From contig JAYOFL010000011.1 in NCBI GenBank assembly GCA_038117205.1, positions 4,964 through 68,963 on the forward strand: a DNA stretch of 64,000 bases, given 5' to 3'. Positions 34,992 through 42,223 of this stretch are shown one piece after another. Positions within the stretch are counted from its first letter, which is position 1; every line of letters starts with the position of its first letter. The DNA comes from JAQBZY01 sp038117205. Its GTDB lineage: Bacteria; Pseudomonadota; Alphaproteobacteria; Rhodospirillales; Casp-alpha2. Below the pieces are notes generated by a model. It was not told the origin of the DNA and ran no database searches. It saw only the letters and a program-made list of their open reading frames with translations. The position numbers and the translations under genes were made by a program.

Positions 34992-35999
34992 TCAGCGCGG
35001 AAACGGCGGCCGGCCGAACGGCGGTGGATGTCCCGGCGGCGGCCGCCCGCCCGGTCCTCCACCTGGACCGCTTCCGGGACCTCCGCCCGGACCACCTCCT
35101 GGTCTGCCGCGCATGCCTTGCGGTGGACCGACGGCGAAACTGCGGTCGGGCTCGCCCGCGAAATAGCGCGGGATCACCGGCCATTCCTCGGTCAGTAAAT
35201 AGGCGTAGGTGCCGTTCGGAAAATCGGGCGTCACCGTCTCGCGCCCGTTGGCACGGTCGAGATCGCCCTGGCCCGTCACCCATTCCCAATCCGCGAAGAA
35301 ACGGCCGTCATGGCGGCCGCCGGGGCCGCCCGTCCGCGCCCCCTCGCGGACCCGCCAGCCCGACGTCATTTTCTTGACGCCCGCGCCGGCGTTGCTCGGA
35401 TCCGTGAAGCCGTAGGCGGCGTAGATCGGAAAGCCGTCCGCCGCCCAGCCGACGATCGGCGAATGGCGGTCCGGCGACCACGCCTTGATCAGAACCTTCG
35501 GCCAGCCGTGGTAGTGATACTTGCCGCCCGGCTGCACATGCGCGTTGTTGTCGTCGAGGCCCAGGTCGATGAACCCGGAGATGGCGTCGTAGTTCCAGTT
35601 CCGGTCCCGGTTCCAGAACTCGGCGGTGAACGGATCGAACGGCACGCCGTTGACGGCGACGCCGAAGTTGTAGCCCTGCACGATCCGGAAATGACCCGTC
35701 CGATTGGGCGCCAGGGGCGCGCGGAAATTCAGATCCTGCTCGGCGATGGCGTTCGGATTGTGGGCGTTCGGGAAGCGTCCGGTCGGATGGTCCGGGATGG
35801 CGTTCGACGCGATCACGCGGTAGCCGCCCTCCGCCGTGATCGAGACCCGGCCGCTCAGCGCCCAGGCCTTGCCCGTCATCAGCGCCAGCGGCAACAGGCC
35901 GAGGCCGACGATCAGTTGCCGGCGGTCCGGATCGACGAGCGGCGGGGCGTGGTCGTCGGGAAGCGGGTGCGGCCGAGAATGTCGGTGCGGACCGGCCAT
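34992..35999 (-). CDS. Secreted YHYH-domain protein with Tat-like signal
   Basis: 335 residues. A twin-arginine-like signal (PDRRQLIVGLGLL, cleavage near AWA at 45-47) suggests folded export. The YHYH motif is at 161-164 (GGKYHYHGWP), inside a region rich in His, Trp and Tyr that may bind metal. Function of the family is unknown. The C-terminus is a low-complexity Gly/Pro-rich tail (repeats of GGGPGG, then PPPGHPPPFG). The start is uncertain within the first 24 residues. It lies three bases after the nudC stop region, so likely co-transcribed. Confidence 0.78.
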   Translation of the reverse strand: MAGPHRHSRPHPLPDDHAPPLVDPDRRQLIVGLGLLPLALMTGKAWALSGRVSITAEGGYRVIASNAIPDHPTGRFPNAHNPNAIAEQDLNFRAPLAPNRTGHFRIVQGYNFGVAVNGVPFDPFTAEFWNRDRNWNYDAISGFIDLGLDDNNAHVQPGGKYHYHGWPKVLIKAWSPDRHSPIVGWAADGFPIYAAYGFTDPSNAGAGVKKMTSGWRVREGARTGGPGGRHDGRFFADWEWVTGQGDLDRANGRETVTPDFPNGTYAYLLTEEWPVIPRYFAGEPDRSFAVGPPQGMRGRPGGGPGGGPGSGPGGGPGGRPPPGHPPPFGRPPFPR

Positions 36000-36002
36000 G
36001 GC

Positions 36003-36941
36003 TCAGTCTCCGTCGAGCCAGGTCTGGATCAGCCAGCGCGAGATGGAATCGCGGCGCGGCAGCCGGTAGTCGTCTTCCTTGGCGTCGCGGAATTCCTTCA
36101 TGGCGGCGACCTCGTCGCGGCTGAACCAGCGGCAGTCGCAAAGCTCGTCCGGATCGAAGCTGATGTCGTAGCTGGTGGCGCGGGCGCGGAAGCCGAGCAT
36201 CAGCGACGCGGGGAACGGCCACGGCTGCGACGCCATGTAGCGGACGTTGTCTGTCTCGATGCCGGATTCCTCGCGCACCTCGCGCTGCACCGCCTGCTCG
36301 AGCGTCTCGCCCGGCTCGACGAAGCCGGCGAGGGTCGAGAACATCGGGAAGGTCCAGCGCGGATTGCGGCCCAACAGGCACGCGCCGCCCGGCACGTCGT
36401 CGCGGCTGACCAGCATGATGACGGCGGGATCGGTGCGCGGGAAATGGCCGACACCGCAGGCCGCGTTGGAGCAGCGCCGCTCGTGTCCGTTGTGCGCGGA
36501 AACCGTCGGCGCGCCGCAGACGCCGCAGAAGCCGTGCCGGCTGTGCCAGTAGACGACGCCGCGCGCGTGCGCCAAAAGGTGCGCCTCGGCCGGCGCCAGC
36601 AGCGGCCCGACCTGTCGCAGATCGGCGAATTCGGCGCCCGGCCCGGCGAGGTCGAGGGCCACTTCCGCCGCCGCCGCGTCGATGGCGCAGGCCATCACCG
36701 GCGTGCCGTCGTCGGTGCCGAGCAGCACCGTCTCCAGTGCCGAATTCATCACCGCCTTGGCGGCGGCACCGGCGAGCACGACGGCCTCCGGCGCGGAACC
36801 CATGCGGATCAGATTCTTGTCGCCCAGCACCGGAACGACGCCGACGCCGGCCTGCAACCGCTCCGTCACCCAGTCGGGCGTGCGGCGCGACATGCCGTCG
36901 CGGAAGAGCGAGAGATGCGTGTAGGTGAGGCTGGTGATCAT
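36003..36941 (-). CDS. nudC: NAD+ diphosphatase / NAD-capped RNA hydrolase
   Basis: Nudix hydrolase that cleaves NADH and removes NAD caps from RNA. 312 residues from the ATG at 36941. The zinc ribbon is C139, C142, C157 and C162; the Nudix box is GFVEPGETLEQAVQREVREE (206-225). The NudC-specific SQPWPFPASLMLGF is present, which separates it from other Nudix enzymes. The ORF upstream of 36941 lacks family similarity. 36942-37166 is a divergent gap with a 7-bp inverted repeat (CATGAAT/ATTCATG around 37034-37059). Confidence 0.94.
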   Translation of the reverse strand: MITSLTYTHLSLFRDGMSRRTPDWVTERLQAGVGVVPVLGDKNLIRMGSAPEAVVLAGAAAKAVMNSALETVLLGTDDGTPVMACAIDAAAAEVALDLAGPGAEFADLRQVGPLLAPAEAHLLAHARGVVYWHSRHGFCGVCGAPTVSAHNGHERRCSNAACGVGHFPRTDPAVIMLVSRDDVPGGACLLGRNPRWTFPMFSTLAGFVEPGETLEQAVQREVREESGIETDNVRYMASQPWPFPASLMLGFRARATSYDISFDPDELCDCRWFSRDEVAAMKEFRDAKEDDYRLPRRDSISRWLIQTWLDGD

Positions 36942-37166
36942 GGCCGGGAAGTTGGCACACGCATGCGGCCAGCACAATGCATTGGGGGCGATGCCCGACC
37001 GTGACGCAACGGAGCGAGGGGCGCCGAAAAAGTGCATGAATCCACTCGACTCCATTCATGTTTGAGGCTTTGTTAACCATTCCGGCCCACTCTGGCGGCA
37101 TCAACGCTCTCACACCGCTGGGTACCGTCGCGCCGTGCAAGACAGTAGGTGGAGAGAACGGTGGAG

Positions 37167-37697
37167 ATGAAAATGTTCCAAGCCTGCCGGAAACTGGGAC
37201 CGGCGTTCATGGGGTTGTCCGTGGTGGCGTCGCTCGCCGCCTGCGCCGCCCCGTCGGGCGTCTCCGACATTCTTGCCCTGGACTGCAAACAGATTTCGAA
37301 AACCGCCGAGGCCAAGATCAACTGGGCCCGCGTGCCGGAACGCGAGATCGCCATCCGAAACGACGCGTTCTCGCCGATGGTCATGCGCCTGATGCAGGGA
37401 CGGCCTTACGTCATCCGGGTCCGTAACTGTGACGATTCGACGCACGTCTTCCGCGCCGGCAAGCTGTTCCAGGAGAACGCCGTCGTCGCCGTCGGCGTCG
37501 AGGGCAAGCGCGCCGACGAGACCTGCATCTCGGCGATCACCATTCCGCCGCGCCAGAGCGCCGAAATCCGCTTCGTCGCCATCACCGACGGCACCTACGA
37601 TTACGCCGACGAGTTTTTCCTGCCGTCGTTCTTCAAGACGGGCGTCGCGTCCGGCGCCATCGTCATCGAGGAACGCCGCGAGACCGCCAGCAAGTGA
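37167..37697 (+). CDS. Cupredoxin-like lipoprotein
   Basis: 176 residues with a lipobox LAAC, so Cys26 would be acylated and the protein held at the membrane facing the periplasm. The mature part is mostly beta-strand (YVIRVRNCDDSTHVFRAG, ISAITIPPRQSAEIRFVAITDGTYDYADEFF), the pattern of cupredoxin domains, but a full Cys-His-His-Met copper set is not evident: His is seen in STHVF only. A copper role is therefore doubtful. The ATG at 37167 follows GGTGGAGAG; a GTG at 37149 is an alternative. Confidence 0.62.
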   Translation: MKMFQACRKLGPAFMGLSVVASLAACAAPSGVSDILALDCKQISKTAEAKINWARVPEREIAIRNDAFSPMVMRLMQGRPYVIRVRNCDDSTHVFRAGKLFQENAVVAVGVEGKRADETCISAITIPPRQSAEIRFVAITDGTYDYADEFFLPSFFKTGVASGAIVIEERRETASK

Positions 37698-37733
37698 CGG
37701 CGGCGGCTTCCGCCGGCTGACGCGGGGTTCGGC

Positions 37734-38234
37734 ATGACGGCCGACGAGTTGATCCGTCGTCTCGATCTCGCGCCGCTGCCGTGGGAAGGCGGCTATTACC
37801 GCGAAACCTGGCGCTCCGAGCGGGACATCCCGGAAACGGCGTTGCCGTCCGCCTACGCCGGGCCGCGCAGCGCCGGCACGGCGATCTATTATCTGCTGAC
37901 GCCGGACACCGTATCGCGGCTGCACCGGCTGCCCTCCGACGAGACGTTCCATTTCTATCTCGGCGATCCGGCGGAGATGCTGCTGCTCGGCGCGTCCGGC
38001 GGCCGGATGGTCGTCCTCGGGTCGGACATCGCGGCCGGCCAGCACGTGCAACTGACGGTGCCGGGAAATACCTGGATGGGCGCGCGCCTGGTGCCGGGCG
38101 GCGGCGCGGGCTATGCCCTCATGGGCACCACGGTCTCGCCGGGGTTCGATTTCGCCGATCTGGAGATGGCCGACGGCGCGGCGCTGGCAGCGGAATTCCC
38201 GGCGCACGCGGCGCTGATCCACGCCCTCACATGA
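37734..38234 (+). CDS. DUF985 cupin protein
   Basis: 166-residue single cupin of the DUF985 (cupin_5) family, function unknown. Family motifs are LAPLPWEGGYYRETWRS, STAIYYLLTP-like GTAIYYLLTPDTVSRLHRLPSDETFHFYLGD (His residues for a possible metal) and VPGNTWMGARLVPGG. It follows the lipoprotein gene by 36 bases and may share its transcript. The next feature is the SRP RNA. Confidence 0.87.
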   Translation: MTADELIRRLDLAPLPWEGGYYRETWRSERDIPETALPSAYAGPRSAGTAIYYLLTPDTVSRLHRLPSDETFHFYLGDPAEMLLLGASGGRMVVLGSDIAAGQHVQLTVPGNTWMGARLVPGGGAGYALMGTTVSPGFDFADLEMADGAALAAEFPAHAALIHALT

Positions 38235-38302
38235 ACATGGCCTGATCCGCGCCGGACCCGTTTTCCCGCCCATTCTTCCTTTCGAATCCGGGGGTCGGTT
38301 GG

Positions 38303-38308
38303 TATAGT
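38303..38308 (+). promoter_or_regulatory. -10 element of the SRP RNA gene
   Basis: TATAGT lies about six bases before the predicted 5' end of the SRP RNA stem. The -35 region 17-18 bp upstream is poor, so only the -10 is supported. Confidence 0.45.
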
Positions 38309-38311
38309 GCC

Positions 38312-38411
38312 GCCGGGAGATCGGCCCGGACGGGCTCCTCGCCAACCCGGTCAGGTCCGGAAGGAAGCAGCCGTAACGAGTTTCGGCTCGGGTCGGTGTC
38401 CGGTCTCCCGC
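38312..38411 (+). ncRNA. ffs: Signal recognition particle RNA (4.5S type)
   Basis: About 100 nt. The conserved domain IV, TCAGGTCCGGAAGGAAGCAG, spans 38351-38370 with its GGAA tetraloop at 38359-38362. The ends pair: GGGAGATCGG near 38315-38324 with CCGGTCTCCC at 38400-38409. It works with Ffh and FtsY to target membrane proteins. The position directly upstream of dnaX is the classic bacterial order ffs-dnaX-ybaB-recR. Ends are estimated from the stem. Confidence 0.95.
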
Positions 38412-38476
38412 TTAAATTCCGCTCCCGGGCGCGTCGCCGGGGGCGACGCGCCGGAAAACCCCAGCCGGGACATCCC

Positions 38477-40255
38477 ATGAGCGACAGCCCCGCCCCCGAG
38501 ACCGTCACGGAACAGGCTTCGGGCGAATACCGGGTGCTGGCCCGCAAGTACCGGCCGACCACCTTCGCCGGCCTGATCGGTCAGGAGGCGATGGTCCGGA
38601 CGCTCACCAACGCCTTCAAGACGAACCGCCTGCACCACGCGTTCGTGATGACCGGCGTGCGCGGCGTCGGCAAGACCTCGACGGCGCGCATCATCGCCCG
38701 TGCGCTGAACTGCGTCGGGTCGGACGGCAAGGGCGGCCCGACGACGGAACCCTGCGGCGTTTGCGAGCACTGCGTTGCCATCGCCCAGGACCGGCACGTC
38801 GATGTCCTGGAAATGGACGCCGCCAGCCGCACCGGCGTCGACGACGTCCGCGAGATCATCGAGGGCGTGCGCTACAAGCCGACCTCGGCCCGCTACAAGG
38901 TCTACATCATCGACGAAGTGCACATGCTGAGCCGGAACGCGTTCAACGCGCTCCTGAAGACGCTGGAAGAGCCGCCGGAGCACGTGATCTTCATCTTCGC
39001 GACGACGGAAATCCGCAAGGTGCCGATCACCGTGCTGTCGCGCTGCCAGCGCTTCGATCTCCGCCGCGTCGAGGCGGAGCGTCTCGCCGAGCACTTCGCC
39101 GAGATCGCCAGGAAGGAAGGCGCCAAGATCACCGACACGGCGCTGCACATGATCGCGCGCGCCGCCGACGGCTCGGTGCGCGACGGCTTGAGCCTGCTCG
39201 ATCAGGCGATCGCGCACGCCGGCGGCGACATCGACGAAAAGCTGGTGCGCGACATGCTGGGCCTCGCCGATCGCGCCCGCACGTTCGATCTTTTGGAATC
39301 GCTGCTCGGCGGCGACATCGCGTCCGCCCTCGGTCAATTGCACGAACAGTACAACGACGGCGCCGATCCCACCGCCGTCCTCGAGGACATGCTGGGCCTC
39401 GTGCATTGGCTGACCCGCGTCAAGATCGTGCCGGAAAGCGCCGACGCGCCGGACGTGCCGGAAAACGAACGGACCAAGGGCCGGGAGCTGACGGCGAAGC
39501 TCCGCATGCCGGTGCTGACCCGCGCCTGGCAGATGCTCTTGAAGGGTCTCACGGAAGTGCGCGGCGCGCCCTCGCCCCTGCAGGCGGCGGAAATGGTGCT
39601 GGTGCGGCTCGCCTACGCCGCCGACCTGCCGACGCCGGGCGACGCCTTGAAGGCGATGGCCGACGGCGGCCAGGTGCCGGGCGGGGCCGGCGCACCCGCC
39701 GGTGGCGGCGGAAACGGAGGTGCCAATGGGGGGGCGAGGGCGGAGGCCCGCGGCGGCTCCTACGCGTCGGCGCGGCCGATGCCGGATTCCCAGCCGCGGA
39801 CGGAAGCGCATGCCGACAGAGAGGTCCGCGTCTTCAATGATTTCGCCGCCGTCGCCGCCCTCGCCGGTGAGCTTCGCGAAGGCATGCTGCACGCGTTCAT
39901 GGAAAACCAGGTGCGCGTCGTCCGCTTCGAGCCGGGCCGGCTCGAATTCAATGCCGGGGCCGGCGCCGACCGCGACATGGTGCAGCGGCTGAAGGGTTTC
40001 CTCGAGGAACACACGGGCCGGACCTGGGGCATTTCGCTGTCGCAATCGCCCGGCGAGCCGACGCTCCGCGAGCGGCAGGCCGAGGCCGCCGACGCCGCCA
40101 AGACCGCCGCCGCCGGGCATCCGCTGGTGAAGGCGGTGCTCGATACCTTCCCGGGTGCCCGCGTCGAGGAGGTGCGGAAAGTCGCGCCGCCGGTGCAGCA
40201 GACGCCGCCGCCGGCGGTGCCGGTCGATCCGGACGAGGAACTCGACATCGACTGA
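38477..40255 (+). CDS. dnaX: DNA polymerase III subunit tau/gamma
   Basis: Clamp-loader ATPase and organiser of the replisome. 592 residues. Walker A GVRGVGKT at 60-67, zinc-module cysteines C79, C93, C96, C99, Walker B YIIDEVHM at about 143-150 and the sensor-1 region FATTEIRKVPITVLSRCQRFDLRR. A Gly/Ala-rich linker (about 400-430) separates domain III from the C-terminal tau region. A G7 run at 39728-39734 lies in that linker. The start was placed at 38477 because the in-frame extension to 38396 overlaps the SRP RNA. Confidence 0.96.
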   Translation: MSDSPAPETVTEQASGEYRVLARKYRPTTFAGLIGQEAMVRTLTNAFKTNRLHHAFVMTGVRGVGKTSTARIIARALNCVGSDGKGGPTTEPCGVCEHCVAIAQDRHVDVLEMDAASRTGVDDVREIIEGVRYKPTSARYKVYIIDEVHMLSRNAFNALLKTLEEPPEHVIFIFATTEIRKVPITVLSRCQRFDLRRVEAERLAEHFAEIARKEGAKITDTALHMIARAADGSVRDGLSLLDQAIAHAGGDIDEKLVRDMLGLADRARTFDLLESLLGGDIASALGQLHEQYNDGADPTAVLEDMLGLVHWLTRVKIVPESADAPDVPENERTKGRELTAKLRMPVLTRAWQMLLKGLTEVRGAPSPLQAAEMVLVRLAYAADLPTPGDALKAMADGGQVPGGAGAPAGGGGNGGANGGARAEARGGSYASARPMPDSQPRTEAHADREVRVFNDFAAVAALAGELREGMLHAFMENQVRVVRFEPGRLEFNAGAGADRDMVQRLKGFLEEHTGRTWGISLSQSPGEPTLRERQAEAADAAKTAAAGHPLVKAVLDTFPGARVEEVRKVAPPVQQTPPPAVPVDPDEELDID

Positions 40256-40271
40256 CGATCCGAGCAGGGAT

Positions 40272-40398
40272 GCCACAGAGGCACAGAGACACAGAGAAGA
40301 AATGAAATGGTCGGCAATCGCCGGCCAACGTCTTTGCGCCGCATAGCGGCGCCATATTCTTTTGCTTTCTTTCCTCTGCGTCTCTGTGCCTCTGTGGC
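40272..40398. repeat. Inverted-repeat element (MITE-like), about 127 bp
   Basis: Terminal inverted repeats of 25 bp with one mismatch (40272-40296 and 40374-40398) begin GCCACAGAGGCACAGAGAC and are internally made of CACAGAG units. After a two-base indel the match continues for several bases inward. The interior contains a small CGCCGC/GCGGCG hairpin and no ORF. It fills the gap between dnaX and the convergent exonuclease gene. The whole could fold into a long hairpin. Confidence 0.8.
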
Positions 40399-40406
40399 TT
40401 TCTTGC

Positions 40407-41240
40407 CTAATCCAACAGGAACAAATTTCCCGACGCCTCGCCCCAGGCGGTCATGAAGTCGCCGAGATACGGCCGTTCCGCCATGGCGCCCTCGATGAAG
40501 GTGACGATCTCGGCGACGGCGGCGTTGTAGCCGGCGCGGCCGAGCGTGCCGGTGTGCAACTGCCAGCGCAGATAGACGAGATAGGTGTTGAGCACATCGG
40601 TCTCGCAGTAGTTGCGGACCTCCTGGACGCGGCCCTGGTCGATCATCTCGGCGACCATCGAGCCGTCGACGCCGAACTTGCCCGGAAAGCCCATGACGGC
40701 GCAGACCTCGTTGAGCTTCACCCTGGCCGACGCGCCGTAGTCGGAGAGCACGTCCAACAGGTCGCAGTGCCACTCGGTGGCGTAGCGGTAGCCGTAGCTG
40801 TTCCACTTGTCGCCGGACTTGTGCAGCCAAGGCGCCTCGATGCCGTGCACCATGGCCCTATACTTGAGGACCGGCAGATCGAAGGTGCGGCCGTTGAAGC
40901 TGACCAGCCGCGGCTTCATGCGCTCCAGATAGGAAAAGAAACCCTGCAGCAATTGCTTCTCGCCGAAGCCCGGCTCGCCGCCGGAACGGAGATCGCGCAT
41001 GGCGTAGCCCTCGGCCCGGCCGTCCCGTGTGATTTCGGCTTCCAGGAACGAGATCGCCACCACCTTGTGGAACGGCTGGCGCGGGAAGGAATTCTTCCCG
41101 TCCGTGATTTCCAGGTGATAGTCCTCGATGGCCTTGCGCCGGGTCTGCACGTCGCGGCTGTCGATGCCGGTGAGATTCGGCGCCGCGTCCGTGTCGGGAA
41201 TGGTTTCGATATCGAAGACGAAGAGGTTTTGGTGCTGCAT
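40407..41240 (-). CDS. PolB-like 3'-5' exonuclease
   Basis: 277-residue DEDD-fold nuclease of the predicted PolB-associated exonuclease type. The acidic motifs are FDIETIP (Asp10, Glu12), SFNGRTFDLPVLKYRA and NYCETDVLNTYLVYLR. No polymerase domain is attached. The gene is inserted against the strand of dnaX-ybaB-recR. It shares a divergent gap of 54 bases with ybaB. A repair or RNA-processing role is plausible but unproven. Confidence 0.88.
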   Translation of the reverse strand: MQHQNLFVFDIETIPDTDAAPNLTGIDSRDVQTRRKAIEDYHLEITDGKNSFPRQPFHKVVAISFLEAEITRDGRAEGYAMRDLRSGGEPGFGEKQLLQGFFSYLERMKPRLVSFNGRTFDLPVLKYRAMVHGIEAPWLHKSGDKWNSYGYRYATEWHCDLLDVLSDYGASARVKLNEVCAVMGFPGKFGVDGSMVAEMIDQGRVQEVRNYCETDVLNTYLVYLRWQLHTGTLGRAGYNAAVAEIVTFIEGAMAERPYLGDFMTAWGEASGNLFLLD

Positions 41241-41294
41241 GGCTTGTTATACACTGCCGGCACTTGCCTTCCCACCCAGACGGAGCCGTCCGAT

Positions 41295-41618
41295 ATGCAA
41301 AACCTCGGAAAAATGTTGAAACAGGCGCAACAGATTCAAGAGCGCATGGCGGAAATGCAGACGCAGATGGCGGAACTGGAAGTGACCGGCCGCTCCGGCG
41401 GTGGCATGTGCCAGGTGGTCCTCAACGGCAAGGGCGAGGCGAAGCGGGTCCTGATCGACCGCTCGCTGGTCAACCCGGACGATGCCGAGGTCCTGGAAGA
41501 CCTGATCGTCGCCGCCATCAACGACGCCAAGGGCAAGGCCGAGGAGGCCATGCGCGAGAAGATGCAGGAGATCACCGGCGGGCTGCAACTGCCGCCCGGC
41601 ATCCAGCTTCCGTTCTGA
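41295..41618 (+). CDS. ybaB: Nucleoid-associated protein YbaB/EbfC family
   Basis: 107-residue DNA-binding protein. MQNLGKMLKQAQQIQERMAEMQ forms the N-terminal coiled helix, followed by the sheet (VTGRSGGGMCQVVLNGKGEAKRV) and the C-terminal helix with final GLQLPPGIQLPF. The ATG at 41295 was chosen because the family begins here; the open frame upstream runs antisense through the exonuclease gene. It lies ten bases before recR, the conserved partner. Confidence 0.94.
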   Translation: MQNLGKMLKQAQQIQERMAEMQTQMAELEVTGRSGGGMCQVVLNGKGEAKRVLIDRSLVNPDDAEVLEDLIVAAINDAKGKAEEAMREKMQEITGGLQLPPGIQLPF

Positions 41619-41628
41619 TCCGCCGCCC

Positions 41629-42222
41629 ATGGCGCAAAGCGAAATAGACCGCCTGACGCAGCTCCTGGCCAAGCTGCCCGGTCTCGGCCCTCGATCGGCC
41701 CGGCGCGCCGTCCTGCATCTCCTGAAACGCAAGGACGCGGTGATGCTGCCGCTCGCGCACGCCTTGGCCGACACCGCCGAGCGGGTCCGCGCCTGCGGCA
41801 TTTGCGGCAATCTCGACACGCACGATCCCTGCGGTATCTGTTCCGACGGCGGCCGCGACGCGGCGACGCTCTGCGTCGTCGAAGACGTGGCCGATCTCTG
41901 GGCGCTGGAACGGACCGCCGGCTTCAAGGGCCGCTATCATGTGCTCGGCGGCACGCTATCGGCGCTGGACGGCGTCGGTCCGGACGATCTCCGCATCCCG
42001 GCGTTGGTCGCGCGGGTCGAGCGGGACGGCATCACCGAGGTCATCCTCGCCACCAACGCCACCGTCGACGGCCAGACGACGGCGCACTACATCGCCGACC
42101 GGCTGCACGGGACCGGCGCCAAGGTCTCGGGCTTGGCGCACGGCGTGCCGGTGGGTGGCGAATTGGATTATCTCGACGACGGCACGCTGACGGCGGCCCT
42201 CAAGGACCGGAGGCCGGTGTAG
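41629..42222 (+). CDS. recR: Recombination mediator RecR
   Basis: 197 residues. An N-terminal helix-hairpin-helix (LLAKLPGLGPRSARRAVLHLL) precedes a zinc finger (C56, C59, C68, C71 in CGIC and CGIC) and a Toprim domain (LCVVEDVADLWALE, VILATNATVDGQTTAHYI). With RecF/RecO it loads RecA on gapped DNA. The stop is separated from the next GTG start by one base. Confidence 0.97.
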   Translation: MAQSEIDRLTQLLAKLPGLGPRSARRAVLHLLKRKDAVMLPLAHALADTAERVRACGICGNLDTHDPCGICSDGGRDAATLCVVEDVADLWALERTAGFKGRYHVLGGTLSALDGVGPDDLRIPALVARVERDGITEVILATNATVDGQTTAHYIADRLHGTGAKVSGLAHGVPVGGELDYLDDGTLTAALKDRRPV

Positions 42223-42223
42223 C

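Noticed and set aside
37059..37080. TTAACC near a divergent start, considered as a CtrA site
   Set aside because: The second TTAA half at seven-base spacing is missing, so it is only a half-site by chance.
38396..38476. In-frame upstream extension of dnaX
   Set aside because: It overlaps the 3' end of the SRP RNA and adds basic residues not typical of DnaX; the ATG at 38477 is preferred.
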